Part shown: piece by piece, positions 15,964-24,342 of the stretch
How positions within the stretch are numbered: position 1 is the first letter of the stretch
How the letters are laid out: every line of letters begins with the position of its first letter
Assembly (NCBI RefSeq): GCF_000718515.1
Contig: NZ_JNZS01000023.1
Location: 30,799 to 94,798, forward strand
Origin: Micromonospora parva
GTDB taxonomy: Bacteria > Actinomycetota > Actinomycetes > Mycobacteriales > Micromonosporaceae
Length of the DNA stretch: 64,000 nucleotides
Direction of reading: 5' to 3'
Position numbers and translations under genes: made by a program
The notes under the pieces: generated by a model
Databases searched by the model: none
Told to the model about the DNA's origin: nothing
Seen by the model: the letters and a program-made list of their open reading frames with translations, nothing else

Positions 15964-16818
15964 TCAGCCCTGCGGGCGGCGGTGGACGACCACGCAGGCC
16001 AGCCCTGGCCCGGCGTGCGCCGCGATGACGGCACCCGCCTCGGAGACGTAGGTGTCGTGCAGCCGGTCGCCGAACCGTTCGGTCAGCGCGGCACGCAACG
16101 CCTCGGCCCGTTGCGGTGCGGCCAGGTGGTGCACCCCGAGGTCCACGTCGTCGTCGCCGGCCGCCTCGACGGCCAGGTCCACGAGGCGGGCCACTCCCCG
16201 GCTGGCGGTGCGGACCTTCTCGCGCAGCACGATCGCCCCGTCCGGCATGTGCATAATCGGCTTGACGGACAGCGCGGTGCCGACCAGCGCCTCGGCGGCG
16301 TTGATCCGGCCGCCGCGACGGAGGAACTCCAGCGTGTCGACGTAGAACCAGACGGTGGTGCGGGCCACGGCGGCGAGCGCCGCGTCGCGTACCACGGCAA
16401 GATCGGCGCCGGCCTGGGCTGCGGTGGCGGCGGCGATGGCGGGAAAGCCCAGTCCCATGCCGGTCGAGCGGCTGTCCACGACCTCCACCCGGCCGTCCAG
16501 GTCGGCGGCGGCCAGCCGGGCGGCCTCCACGGTGCCGGACAGCGCGGCGGAGAGGTGCACCGAGACGATCCCGTCGGCGCCGGCGTCGAGCAGTTGGCGG
16601 TACGTCCGGGCGAACTGCTCCGGTGCCGGGCGGGAGGTGGTCGCGGTGACCCGGCGGGCGCTCAGTGCGACTGTCGCGTCGGACGGCTGGGTCTCCACCC
16701 CCTCCAGCCCTTCCGCGCCGTTGAGGACGACGGTCAACGGCACGACGGTCAGCCGGTGCGCCTGCACCAGCTCGGGCGGAAGGTAGGCGGTGGAGTCGGT
16801 GACAACCGCGACGGGCAT
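15964..16818 (-). CDS. DegV family fatty-acid-binding protein
   Basis: 284-residue DegV protein. The fatty-acid-binding signature DSTAYLPPE opens the domain and SLSGTVEAARLA-type helix is present as LSAALSGTVEAARL. The family binds a fatty acid between two domains and can act as the binding partner of FakA-type fatty acid kinases. I chose ATG at 16818 (MPVAVVTDST); a GTG three codons upstream (16827) is also possible, and TAGCGT just before it would fit a leaderless start. Position after the phosphatase and rsfS matches the mycobacterial order. Confidence 0.9.
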   Translation of the reverse strand: MPVAVVTDSTAYLPPELVQAHRLTVVPLTVVLNGAEGLEGVETQPSDATVALSARRVTATTSRPAPEQFARTYRQLLDAGADGIVSVHLSAALSGTVEAARLAAADLDGRVEVVDSRSTGMGLGFPAIAAATAAQAGADLAVVRDAALAAVARTTVWFYVDTLEFLRRGGRINAAEALVGTALSVKPIMHMPDGAIVLREKVRTASRGVARLVDLAVEAAGDDDVDLGVHHLAAPQRAEALRAALTERFGDRLHDTYVSEAGAVIAAHAGPGLACVVVHRRPQG

Positions 16819-16866
16819 GCCCGGCACGCTAGCCGATCGAGGCCGCGAACGCCGAGGCGCGATTGC

Positions 16867-17496
16867 TCAGACCGCGTCGACGGCGACCGGTGCGGTGATG
16901 AGGCCGACGTTGTGCGCCCGCAACTGCCATCCACGGACGTCGTCGTGACGCAGTTCGGTCCAGTGGCAGTTGGCCAACGAGCCGACGGTGCGCAGCACGG
17001 CATTGTCCCAACCGAGCAGGTGACCGATGCCCTGCCGGGAGCCGCCACCGTGCGTGGCGATCACCACGGTGCCGCCCGCGGCCGCTTCGGCTGCCTCCTG
17101 CAACGCGACACCGACCCGTTCGCCGAGGTCGTGCAGGGGCTCCAGGCCCGCCCCCGGGTCGGGGTCGCCGGCTCGCCAGCGCGCGTACTCGTCGGGAAAG
17201 CGCGCGGCGACCTCGGTGAGGTGCAGACCCTGCCACTGGCCGAAGTGCCGCTCACGGAGCCGGGCGTCGGTGCGGACCGGCAGCCCGGTCAGCGCCGCGA
17301 GCGCGGCGGCGGTGTCCGCGGCGCGGCTCAGGTCGCTGGCCACGATCGCGTCGGGCCGCAGCGCCGCGAGCAGCGGGGCGGCGGCGCGGGCCTGGTCGCG
17401 GCCCAGCTCGTTGAGGGGTACGTCGGTCTGCCCCTGGACGCGGTTGGCGGCGTTCCAGTCGGTGTTGCCGTGCCGCCAGACGATCAGTCGGCTCAT
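16867..17496 (-). CDS. Histidine phosphatase, GpgP-like
   Basis: 209-residue phosphoglycerate-mutase-like phosphatase. The phosphate-binding RHGNTDWN is at residues 8-15 and the second histidine is in ATHGGGSR. In Mycobacterium the gene at this position between rsfS and octT/degV encodes glucosyl-3-phosphoglycerate phosphatase (GpgP), which makes glucosylglycerate for methylglucose polysaccharide. That role is inferred from synteny. ATG start overlaps the rsfS stop by 4 bp (ATGA), so the two are translationally coupled. Confidence 0.88.
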   Translation of the reverse strand: MSRLIVWRHGNTDWNAANRVQGQTDVPLNELGRDQARAAAPLLAALRPDAIVASDLSRAADTAAALAALTGLPVRTDARLRERHFGQWQGLHLTEVAARFPDEYARWRAGDPDPGAGLEPLHDLGERVGVALQEAAEAAAGGTVVIATHGGGSRQGIGHLLGWDNAVLRTVGSLANCHWTELRHDDVRGWQLRAHNVGLITAPVAVDAV

Positions 17497-17900
17497 TCGG
17501 CGGCGGCGGACCCGCTGGCGTCGGCCTCGACCAGGTCGCGATCGACGAACGGGATGGTGGGGCAGTCCTTCCAGAGGCGGTCGAGCCCGTAGAACTCGCG
17601 CTCCTCGGTGTGCTGGACGTGCACCACGATGTCGACGTAGTCGAGCAGCACCCAGCGGCCACCGCGCTCGCCCTCGCGCCGCACCGGCTTCGCCTTCTCC
17701 GGAAGCTCCAGCAGGCTCTCCTCGATGGCGTCGACGATGGCCAGCACCTGACGCTCATTGGGGGCGGCGGCGAGCACGAACGCGTCGGTGATGGCGAGCT
17801 GGTCGCCGACGTCGATGATCGTGATGTCCTGCGCCTTCTTGTCGGCGGCGGCCTGGGCGGCCGCGATAGCCAGCTCGTGAGCGCGTTCGGAAACTGTCAC
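17493..17900 (-). CDS. rsfS: Ribosome silencing factor RsfS
   Basis: 135-residue Iojap/RsfS protein that binds L14 and blocks subunit joining when nutrients are scarce. Characteristic motifs are AQDITIIDVGDQLAITDAFVL near the start and WVLLDYVDIVVHVQ with EEREFYGLDRLW near the end. GTG at 17900 has AAGGAG 6 nt upstream and is clearly the start; the open frame continues about 58 codons further without support. Co-directional with nadD upstream, as in most actinobacteria. Confidence 0.96.
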   Translation of the reverse strand: MTVSERAHELAIAAAQAAADKKAQDITIIDVGDQLAITDAFVLAAAPNERQVLAIVDAIEESLLELPEKAKPVRREGERGGRWVLLDYVDIVVHVQHTEEREFYGLDRLWKDCPTIPFVDRDLVEADASGSAAAE

Positions 17901-18010
17901 CGTTCTCCTTCGATCAAGCGTGCGATCCTCCAAGCGTCTCATACCCGACGGCATCGCGATCGTGCAGTTCTGCCCGGTTAGCTGCACAAACCTGGGCATA
18001 ACGGGTGCGC

Positions 18011-18607
18011 TCAGCGCTGATAGAGGCTCCGCTTGGCGATGTACTGCACCACACCGTCGGGCACCAGATACCAAACCGGCTCACCTCTGGCGACCCGGGC
18101 GCGGCAGTCGGTCGACGAGATGGACATCGCGGGCACCTGGATCAGGCTGACGGTGTCCGCCGGAAGGTGCTTGTCGCTCAGCGGGAAGCCGGGCCGGGTC
18201 ACCCCGATGAAGTGCGCCAGCTCGAAGATCTCGTCCAGGTCCTTCCAGGACAGGATGCGTTGCAGGGCGTCCGCGCCGGTGATGAAGAAGAGCTGCACCT
18301 TCGGGCCGTACTCAGCCTGGAGGTCACGCAGCGTGTCGACGGTGTAGGTGGGTCCGCTGCGGTCGATGTCGACCCGGCTGACCTGGAAGCGGGGGTTGGA
18401 GGCGGTGGCGATGACGGTCATCAGGTACCGGTCCTCGGCCGGGCTGACCGGCTCGTCGGCCTTCTGCCACGGCTGGCCGGTGGGGACGAAGACCACCTCG
18501 TCCAGGCCGAACCGGTCCGCCACCTCGCTGGCCGCGACGAGGTGCCCGTGGTGGATCGGGTCGAAGGTGCCACCCATGATCCCGATCCGCCGGATATCTT
18601 CCTCCAC
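18011..18607 (-). CDS. nadD: Nicotinate-nucleotide adenylyltransferase
   Basis: 198-residue NadD, which adenylates nicotinate mononucleotide in NAD synthesis. The nucleotidyltransferase motif [12 protein letters not shown] is near residues 12-23 and the [13 protein letters not shown] motif is at the C-terminal side. I chose the GTG at 18607 ([13 protein letters not shown]). A TACGAT -10-like hexamer ends 9 nt before it, so the message may be leaderless. Longer readings lack family similarity. Confidence 0.95.
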   Translation of the reverse strand: MEEDIRRIGIMGGTFDPIHHGHLVAASEVADRFGLDEVVFVPTGQPWQKADEPVSPAEDRYLMTVIATASNPRFQVSRVDIDRSGPTYTVDTLRDLQAEYGPKVQLFFITGADALQRILSWKDLDEIFELAHFIGVTRPGFPLSDKHLPADTVSLIQVPAMSISSTDCRARVARGEPVWYLVPDGVVQYIAKRSLYQR

Positions 18608-18720
18608 CCAGTGATCGTAGGCCGAGCGTCGTTGACGACCGTCCCGGCCCGGCACCGTCGGCCCGTGCGTCGCCGGACATCGGTGCGACAGGGGGTCGCG
18701 GCAGCCTGCACGGCGGCGTA

Positions 18721-18736
18721 TATTCGTAGACGAGTA
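18721..18736 (+). promoter_or_regulatory. Palindrome, likely PadR operator
   Basis: TATTCGTAGACGAGTA is a 16-bp dyad with seven of eight arm pairs matching. It overlaps the AT-rich GTATAT promoter stretch 27 bp upstream of the padR-like start. Autorepression is the usual arrangement in the PadR family. Confidence 0.55.
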
Positions 18737-18761
18737 GCCGTCGACGAGCGAGGGGGTCGTC

Positions 18762-19430
18762 GTGCCGAAGCGGCGCAAGGTCGGCAACCTGCTGGCGCTG
18801 GCCGTGCTGTCCGCCCTGGTCCAGCGGCCCATGCACCCGTACGAGATCGCCACCGCACTCCGCGCCTGGGGCAAGGACCAGGACATGGAGTTCAAGTGGG
18901 GGTCCTTCTACACGGTGATCGGCAACCTGGACAAACACCACCTGATCGAGGCGGTGGAGAGCCTGCGCGAGGGCCGCCGCCCGGAACGCACCGTCTACCG
19001 GATCACCGACGCCGGGCGGGCGGAGCTGATCGACTGGGCCCGCGAGCTGGTCTCCACCCCGATGGCGGAGCACCCCCGCTTCCGGGCCGGGCTGTCAGTG
19101 CTCGCCGCGTTGCACCCCGACGAGGCCACCGACCTGCTGCGGCAACGGCTCTCCCGGCTGGAGGACGCGATCCGCCAGGACCGCGAAACGCTCGACGCGC
19201 ACCTGCGGGAGATTCCCCGGCTGTTCCTGGTGGAGTCGGAGTACGACCTCGCCATCCGGGACGCGGAGGCAGCCTGGCTACGGGCCCTGCTCGCCGAGCT
19301 GACCTCGGGAAGCTACCCCGGCCTGGACACCTGGCGGGCCTTCCACGAGACCGGCGAGATGCCCGCCGAACTGACCGATCTGGCCGAGAGAACCAGCACC
19401 GACAGCCGCGGGGGTGATCCCACCGGCTGA
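18762..19430 (+). CDS. PadR family transcriptional regulator
   Basis: 222 residues. The N-terminal winged-helix domain shows the PadR pattern [20 protein letters not shown], then [18 protein letters not shown] and [15 protein letters not shown]-terminal helical domain (about 110-200) mediates dimerisation. GTG start with GAGGGGG 6-7 nt upstream. A near-perfect palindrome overlaps the promoter. The FAD monooxygenase lies 185 bp downstream after a terminator-like hairpin, making it the likely target. Confidence 0.92.
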   Translation: MPKRRKVGNLLALAVLSALVQRPMHPYEIATALRAWGKDQDMEFKWGSFYTVIGNLDKHHLIEAVESLREGRRPERTVYRITDAGRAELIDWARELVSTPMAEHPRFRAGLSVLAALHPDEATDLLRQRLSRLEDAIRQDRETLDAHLREIPRLFLVESEYDLAIRDAEAAWLRALLAELTSGSYPGLDTWRAFHETGEMPAELTDLAERTSTDSRGGDPTG

Positions 19431-19436
19431 AAGAAC

Positions 19437-19472
19437 GGCCCCGGCGAGGTGCGCCAACACCTCACCGGGGCC
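19437..19472 (+). terminator. Terminator of the padR-like gene
   Basis: GGCCCCGGCGAGGTG (19437-19451) pairs with CACCTCACCGGGGCC (19458-19472) with one mismatch and a 6-nt loop, 6 bp past the stop. Confidence 0.75.
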
Positions 19473-19544
19473 CTGACCCCGAACCGACGCCTGGGAAGGC
19501 ACCCGGCCCGAAGCGGCAACCACGAGGATAACCGGGCTCCCTCC

Positions 19545-19602
19545 CAGGTCCGCGTGCCCGCGCACCGACCACACCAGGTCCGCGCGTCGGCACCGACCAC
19601 AC
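19545..19602. repeat. Imperfect direct repeat upstream of monooxygenase
   Basis: Two tandem units, 19545-19574 (30 bp) and 19575-19602 (28 bp), share CAGGTCCGCG at the front and CACCGACCACAC at the end. They end 13 bp before the monooxygenase start. They could be regulatory half-sites or a recent small duplication. Confidence 0.6.
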
Positions 19603-19615
19603 CAAGGGAGAGACC

Positions 19616-20821
19616 ATGACCACGGTACGAACCGCGACCGTCATCGGCGGTGGCATCGCCGGGCCGGTGACAGCGCTCGCGCTGCGCCGCGCCGGCATCA
19701 CCGCAACCGTCTACGAGGCGTACCCGAGCACGGCCACCGGCATCGGCGGCACCCTCGCCCTCGCGCCCAACGGGATGGCGGCGCTGCGGACGGTCGGCGT
19801 CCACGACGCGGTGACGGCGATCGCCACACCGATCGGACGCAACGCCCTGGCTGTCGGCCGCCGACGCATCGACCTGCCCACCCTGACCGGGGTGCCGCCG
19901 CTGCACGTGGTGCACCGGGCCGAGCTTCACCAGGTGCTGCACGATCAGGCGTCCGCTGAGGGCGTGCCGTTCGCGTACGGCAAGCGGCTGGTCGCCGCCG
20001 AGCAGACCGGCGACGGCGTGATCGCCCGTTTCGAGGACGGCAGCACCGCCACCGCCGACATCCTCGTCGGCGCGGACGGAATCCGCTCCACGGTCCGGAG
20101 TCTCATCGACCCGGCCGCGCCCGGCCCTCATTTCACCGGGTTGCTCGGCTTCGAGGCGGTGGCCCGACACGAGGTCGACGCCGAGCCGGGCACGATGACG
20201 TTCGCGTTCGGGCGACAGGGCTACTACCTGTACTGGCCGGAGCCCAGTGGCGGCACCCGGTGGGGGGCCAACCTGCCGCAGCAGCGGCCGATGAGCCTGG
20301 TCGAGGCCCGGGCGGTGCCGGCGGAGCAGTGGCTGGACACGCTGCGCAGCAGCTACGGCGACGACGACCCGGGCCGGGACCTGATGGCGACCAGCAACGC
20401 CGCCGACCTCCAGGTGGTCGGGTCGTTGCAGATCATGCCGCCGGTGCCGCACTGGCATCGGGGCCGGATGGTGCTGGTCGGCGACGCGGCGCACGCGCCG
20501 TCGAACAGTTCGGGGCAGGGCGCGTCACTGGCCATCGAGAGCGCCGTGCAACTCGCCCGCTGCCTCCGCGACCTGCCGGACGTCGAGGCGGCGTTCGACG
20601 CGTACGTGCGGCTGCGTCGTACCCGGGTGGAGAAGGTGGCGGCGCGCGCGGCCCGGATCAACCACGCGAAGGCTCCCGGGGCAGTCGCGCGGACGCTGAT
20701 GCCGTTGCTGATGCCACTGATGGTGCGCACGGTGCTGGACCCGGAGAAGACCGTCGCCGACGAGCAGCGCTACGTCATCGACTGGGACGCGCCGGTCACT
20801 GCGGTACCCGCCCCGCGCTGA
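19616..20821 (+). CDS. FAD-dependent aromatic-type monooxygenase
   Basis: 401-residue flavoprotein of the PHBH/UbiH class. The FAD Rossmann motif GGGIAGPVTAL is at residues 12-22, the DG motif is ADILVGADGIRSTVR around 149-163, and the GD motif GRMVLVGDAAHAPSNSSGQGAS is near 283-304. Such enzymes hydroxylate aromatic or polyketide-like rings, or modify antibiotics such as rifamycin and tetracycline. Substrate cannot be decided. ATG start with GGGAGAG 4 nt upstream. Its partner is the upstream PadR regulator. Confidence 0.9.
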   Translation: MTTVRTATVIGGGIAGPVTALALRRAGITATVYEAYPSTATGIGGTLALAPNGMAALRTVGVHDAVTAIATPIGRNALAVGRRRIDLPTLTGVPPLHVVHRAELHQVLHDQASAEGVPFAYGKRLVAAEQTGDGVIARFEDGSTATADILVGADGIRSTVRSLIDPAAPGPHFTGLLGFEAVARHEVDAEPGTMTFAFGRQGYYLYWPEPSGGTRWGANLPQQRPMSLVEARAVPAEQWLDTLRSSYGDDDPGRDLMATSNAADLQVVGSLQIMPPVPHWHRGRMVLVGDAAHAPSNSSGQGASLAIESAVQLARCLRDLPDVEAAFDAYVRLRRTRVEKVAARAARINHAKAPGAVARTLMPLLMPLMVRTVLDPEKTVADEQRYVIDWDAPVTAVPAPR

Positions 20822-20830
20822 GGTTGTGGG

Positions 20831-20862
20831 CCAGCGGGGTGGCCGGCCGGCCACCCCGCTGG
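20831..20862. terminator. Bidirectional terminator between monooxygenase and pepN
   Basis: CCAGCGGGGTGGCCGG followed directly by its complement forms a 32-bp perfect palindrome between two convergent stops (20821 and 20870). Confidence 0.8.
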
Positions 20863-20869
20863 TCAACGT

Positions 20870-23386
20870 TCAGGCCGAGGCGGCGGCCACCGCCGTCCGG
20901 GCGACCAGCGCGCGGCGCAGGTCGTCGGCGGCGTCGGTCACCACCCGGCGCAGGCCGGGGGTCAGGTCGTCGCGGGCCAGCAACGCCGCGGCCGCCTCCC
21001 GGGTCGGCTGCGCCACGGCGTAGCGGGGGAACGCCAGGGCCGCCACCCGGTCGGCCGTCCAGGGGGTACGCCGGCGCGCGGCGGCCGGCATCTCCGCGAA
21101 GTACCGATCGACGTACGCGGCGGTCAGCTCGGCCTGCTCGGGTTGCCAGAACCCCTCGGCTGTCGCTTCCAACAGCCGGTTGGACAGGTCGTCGCCCCGC
21201 ACGATGATCTCCCAGGCCGCCTGCTTCGCCGCCGGGTCGGGCAGTGCGGCCCGGCACCGCGCGGCCCGTTCCGCGCCAGCGGAGCTGACGTCTGCGGCCG
21301 CCTCGATGGCGATCTCCGCCTCGCCCGCGGCACCCAGCACCACCAGTCGGCGCAGCACCGCCCAGCGCAGCTCCGCGTCGACCTTCAGGCCGGCCGGCAC
21401 GTCCCGGCCGGCGAGCCAGCCGACGAGCAGGTCGGCGTCGGTGGTGGCGGCGATCCAGCCCCGTGCGGCGGCGAGCTGCAACGACTCCCCGGCCGGCGCG
21501 CCGTCGAGCAGGCGCCGGCACGCCTCGGCGACCCGGGCCAACGCTGTCGAGCGGGTCAGCGGGTCGAGGTATCGGTCGATCAGTGACCGACTGAGCGTCA
21601 GCACGTCCTCCGCAATGATCACCTCGGTCTCGGTGGGCAGCGCGGCGACGATCAGGTCGACCAGGCCGGCGACCGGCCGCTCCCCGTCGGTCACCGCGTC
21701 CAGCGCCTCACCCCACAGCACCGCCCGGGCCAGCGGGTCGGTCAGGCCGGGCAGCACCAGCGGGACGGCCTCGGCCGACGCCGGGTCGAGACGCACCTTG
21801 GCGAAGGTGAGGTCACCGTCGTTGAGCAGCAGCAGCCGGGCCGCCGGCTCACCCGTCAGCTGACCCAGCACGGTGCGCCCACCGTCGGCGGCCGGGTCGA
21901 TGTCCACCTCGTCGCGCCGGACGGTGCCGTCCGCCGCATAGCGGCCCACGCCGATCCGGTGCGGGCGCAGCACCGGGTGCGACTCGGGTGCGGTCTGCAC
22001 CACGGCGACCTCGGTGTAGCGGCCGTCGGCGTCGACGGCGACCTCGGCGCGCAACGTGTTGACCTGCGGCTGGCGCAACCACAGCTCGGCCCAACCGGAC
22101 AGCTCCCGCCCACTGCTGGCGGAGAGGCTGGTGAGCAGGTCGTCGAGGGTGGCGTTGCCGAAGCGGTGCGCCGCGAAGTGCGCGTTCAGGCCGGCCAGGA
22201 ACGCCTCGTCGCCGAGCCACGCGACCAGCTGCCGCAGCACGCTGGCCCCCTTGGCGTACGAGATGCCGTCGAAGTTGAGCAGGCCCTCGTCGGCGTCGGC
22301 CACCTCCTGCGGGGCGACCGGGTGGGTGGAGGGGCGCTGGTCGGCTGCATACCCCCAGGCCTTGCGGCGCATGGCGAAGGTGGTCCAGGACTGGTCGAAG
22401 CGGGTCGCCTCGGCGGTGACCCGGGTGCCCAGGTATTCGGCGAAGGACTCGTTCAACCACAGGTCGTCCCACCAGCGCATGGTGACCAGGTCACCGAACC
22501 ACATGTGGGCCATCTCGTGGGCGATGGTGCCGGCCCGCTGCTCGCGCTGGGTGTCGGTGACCGCCGAGCGGAAGATGTAGTCGTCGCGGAAGGTGACGAT
22601 GCCCGGGTTCTCCATCGCCCCGGCGTTGAACTCGGGCACGAACGCCTGGTCGTACTTGCCGAACGGGTAGCGCTCGGTGAAGAGCTGGTGGAACCGGTCC
22701 AGGCACTGCCGGGTGACGGTAAAGATCTCGTCGGCGTCGGCGTCCAGGTGCTCGGCCTGCGACTGGCGGCAGTAGATGCCCAGCGGTACGCCGTCGTGCT
22801 CGGCCCGCCGGACGTGGTACGGCCCGGCGATCAACGAGAAGAAGTAGGTGGCCAGGGGCGCGCTCGGGGCGAACTCCCAGCGCCCGGGGGCCGGGTTGGC
22901 GGCCAGCTCGGCGTTGCCCGCGACGAGCCACTGCGGTGGTGCGGTCACCGAGAGGGTGAACGGGGCCTTGAGGTCGGGCTGGTCGAAGGCGGCGAAGATG
23001 CGCTGCGCGTTGTCGAGGAAGGACATCGCGTAGAGATAGGTCTCGCCGTCGGCCGGGTCGACGAAGCGGTGCATCCCCTCGCCCGCGTTGGAGTACGCCA
23101 TCTCCGCCTCGACGACGAGCGTGTTCTCCGCGGCCAGGTCACCGATCGGCAGCCGGTTGTCGGTGAGCAAATCGAGGTCGAGGTCACTGTCGTTGAGGCG
23201 TACCCCGAGCAGTTTGGCGGGCTTGACCTCGGCGAAGGTCGCGGCGCCGGCGGTCGCCCGGAACCGGATCTCGACGCGGGAACGGAACACGTCACCGTCA
23301 CCGGTCAGGTCGAGGTCCACCTGATAGGACTCGACAGTAATCGCCGCGCCACGCGCGGTCGCCTCTACACGGGTCAGGCTCGGCAT
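20870..23386 (-). CDS. pepN: Aminopeptidase N (M1 zinc metallopeptidase)
   Basis: 838-residue M1 peptidase. The substrate-anchoring GAMENPG and the zinc site HEMAHMW followed by NESFAEYLG (HExxH-x18-E) are intact. The C-terminal half is the ERAP1-like helical domain. It removes N-terminal amino acids from peptides in the cytoplasm. ATG at 23386 opens MPSLTRVEATARGAA; a GGATAA hexamer ends just upstream, so the message may be leaderless. Divergent from the DUF397 gene 69 bp away. Confidence 0.96.
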   Translation of the reverse strand: MPSLTRVEATARGAAITVESYQVDLDLTGDGDVFRSRVEIRFRATAGAATFAEVKPAKLLGVRLNDSDLDLDLLTDNRLPIGDLAAENTLVVEAEMAYSNAGEGMHRFVDPADGETYLYAMSFLDNAQRIFAAFDQPDLKAPFTLSVTAPPQWLVAGNAELAANPAPGRWEFAPSAPLATYFFSLIAGPYHVRRAEHDGVPLGIYCRQSQAEHLDADADEIFTVTRQCLDRFHQLFTERYPFGKYDQAFVPEFNAGAMENPGIVTFRDDYIFRSAVTDTQREQRAGTIAHEMAHMWFGDLVTMRWWDDLWLNESFAEYLGTRVTAEATRFDQSWTTFAMRRKAWGYAADQRPSTHPVAPQEVADADEGLLNFDGISYAKGASVLRQLVAWLGDEAFLAGLNAHFAAHRFGNATLDDLLTSLSASSGRELSGWAELWLRQPQVNTLRAEVAVDADGRYTEVAVVQTAPESHPVLRPHRIGVGRYAADGTVRRDEVDIDPAADGGRTVLGQLTGEPAARLLLLNDGDLTFAKVRLDPASAEAVPLVLPGLTDPLARAVLWGEALDAVTDGERPVAGLVDLIVAALPTETEVIIAEDVLTLSRSLIDRYLDPLTRSTALARVAEACRRLLDGAPAGESLQLAAARGWIAATTDADLLVGWLAGRDVPAGLKVDAELRWAVLRRLVVLGAAGEAEIAIEAAADVSSAGAERAARCRAALPDPAAKQAAWEIIVRGDDLSNRLLEATAEGFWQPEQAELTAAYVDRYFAEMPAAARRRTPWTADRVAALAFPRYAVAQPTREAAAALLARDDLTPGLRRVVTDAADDLRRALVARTAVAAASA

Positions 23387-23455
23387 CCGCTTATCCTGCC
23401 CGATGGGGATCGGCACCCGGTCACCAGACGACCCTCGGCACTGGAGGAAAGAACC

Positions 23456-23674
23456 ATGGCGCAGCACCCCAAGGGCGACTTCGACCTCTCTCGGGCGGTC
23501 TGGCAGCGGGCCGAGGGGGACACCTCCGACAGCGCCGTTGAGGTCGCGTTCGTCGACGACCTGATCGGCATGCGTAACTCGGCCGAGCCGGACGGGCCGG
23601 TGCTGGTCTTCACCCAGGCCGAGTGGGACGCCTTCGTGGCCGGCGCGCAGGACGGCGAGTTCGACCTGGACTGA
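23456..23674 (+). CDS. DUF397 domain protein
   Basis: 72 residues, ending FTQAEWDAFVAGAQDGEFDLD, the DUF397 signature. In actinomycetes these small acidic proteins usually accompany Xre-type regulators of the BldB/AbaA-orf regulon and may modulate them. No Xre gene is next to this one, so it is an orphan. ATG with GGAGGAAAG 6 nt upstream. Full family length. Confidence 0.9.
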   Translation: MAQHPKGDFDLSRAVWQRAEGDTSDSAVEVAFVDDLIGMRNSAEPDGPVLVFTQAEWDAFVAGAQDGEFDLD

Positions 23675-23705
23675 TCGCGCCCGCCGACCCGTCGGTGCTG
23701 GATCG

Positions 23706-23740
23706 CCGTGCCGGTGCCCGTGCTGCGGACACCGGCACGG
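23706..23740. terminator. Hairpin between DUF397 gene and hypothetical gene
   Basis: CCGTGCCGGTG (23706-23716) pairs with CACCGGCACGG (23730-23740), loop 13 nt, between the convergent stops at 23674 and 23795. Confidence 0.6.
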
Positions 23741-23794
23741 CCACGCGGGCGGCCGGGTCGACGCCCTCCCGGGTCGACCACCCGGGGCCGCTGG

Positions 23795-24196
23795 TCAGTC
23801 ATCGCCAGGGCCGTCGCCGCCGCCCCAGCCGAGGCCACCGGGACCGGGGGCGTGGTGGAAGCCCGGGTGGTCGGCCACGTCGACGCAGCGCTCCCCGTCC
23901 GGGCCGACCGCGCCGCAGAACAGCCGCTCGGCCCGCTGCCAGGCGTCGGCCGGTGACAGGGCCGCCGCCCCGAGTGCCACCTCCGAGCGGAGCAGGCTCA
24001 ACGCCTCGGCGTACGCCACTGCCAGTTCACGCGCCTCGGCCGGGCCGGGCGCGGTGAAGCCCAGGTGCACTGTGAAGAACCGGTGCGGACGGGTGGGCCG
24101 CCGTGGTGGCCCGATCAGTGACCGCCCGTCGCGGCCTCCGCCCAGTGCTCCGGCCGCTCGCCGCTGCCGCCAGTGCGGCGATCTGTTGTCACGCAT
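23795..24196 (-). CDS. Hypothetical small protein
   Basis: 133 residues, no recognised family. The N-terminus is basic (MRDNRSPHWRQRRAAG); a middle segment RFFTVHLGFTAPGPAEARELAVAYAEAL looks like a mixed strand-helix domain; it has three... two cysteines (LFCGAV, GERCVDVADHPG) and a Gly-rich acidic tail. ATG at 24196 has GGGAGGG 5 nt upstream, good evidence for translation. Divergent from the CYP152 gene, sharing its promoter gap. A function in the same stress island is only positional inference. Confidence 0.6.
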   Translation of the reverse strand: MRDNRSPHWRQRRAAGALGGGRDGRSLIGPPRRPTRPHRFFTVHLGFTAPGPAEARELAVAYAEALSLLRSEVALGAAALSPADAWQRAERLFCGAVGPDGERCVDVADHPGFHHAPGPGGLGWGGGDGPGDD

Positions 24197-24270
24197 CCGC
24201 CCTCCCCGTGGTTGTCCCACCAGCAGCAAACCAGGTTCCGCCGCCCCTGGGAGGGGCCAGCCGCACCGGG

Positions 24271-24294
24271 GTTCAGCGGCGTCGACCGGGGTAA
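24271..24294 (+). promoter_or_regulatory. Sigma-B/F-type promoter of the CYP152 gene
   Basis: GTTC (24271-24274), 14-bp spacer, GGGTAA (24289-24294), about 48 bp before the start codon. Same pattern as other promoters in this island. Confidence 0.55.
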
Positions 24295-24342
24295 CCGCGG
24301 TGGGCGGCGGCGACCAGCCGCGCCCGCGCGTGAGGAGACCCG

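Noticed and set aside
15331..17592. Long open frame (753 codons) on the plus strand
   Set aside because: It is the antisense of the SDR, DegV and phosphatase genes; GC-rich DNA yields such shadows and the protein resembles nothing.
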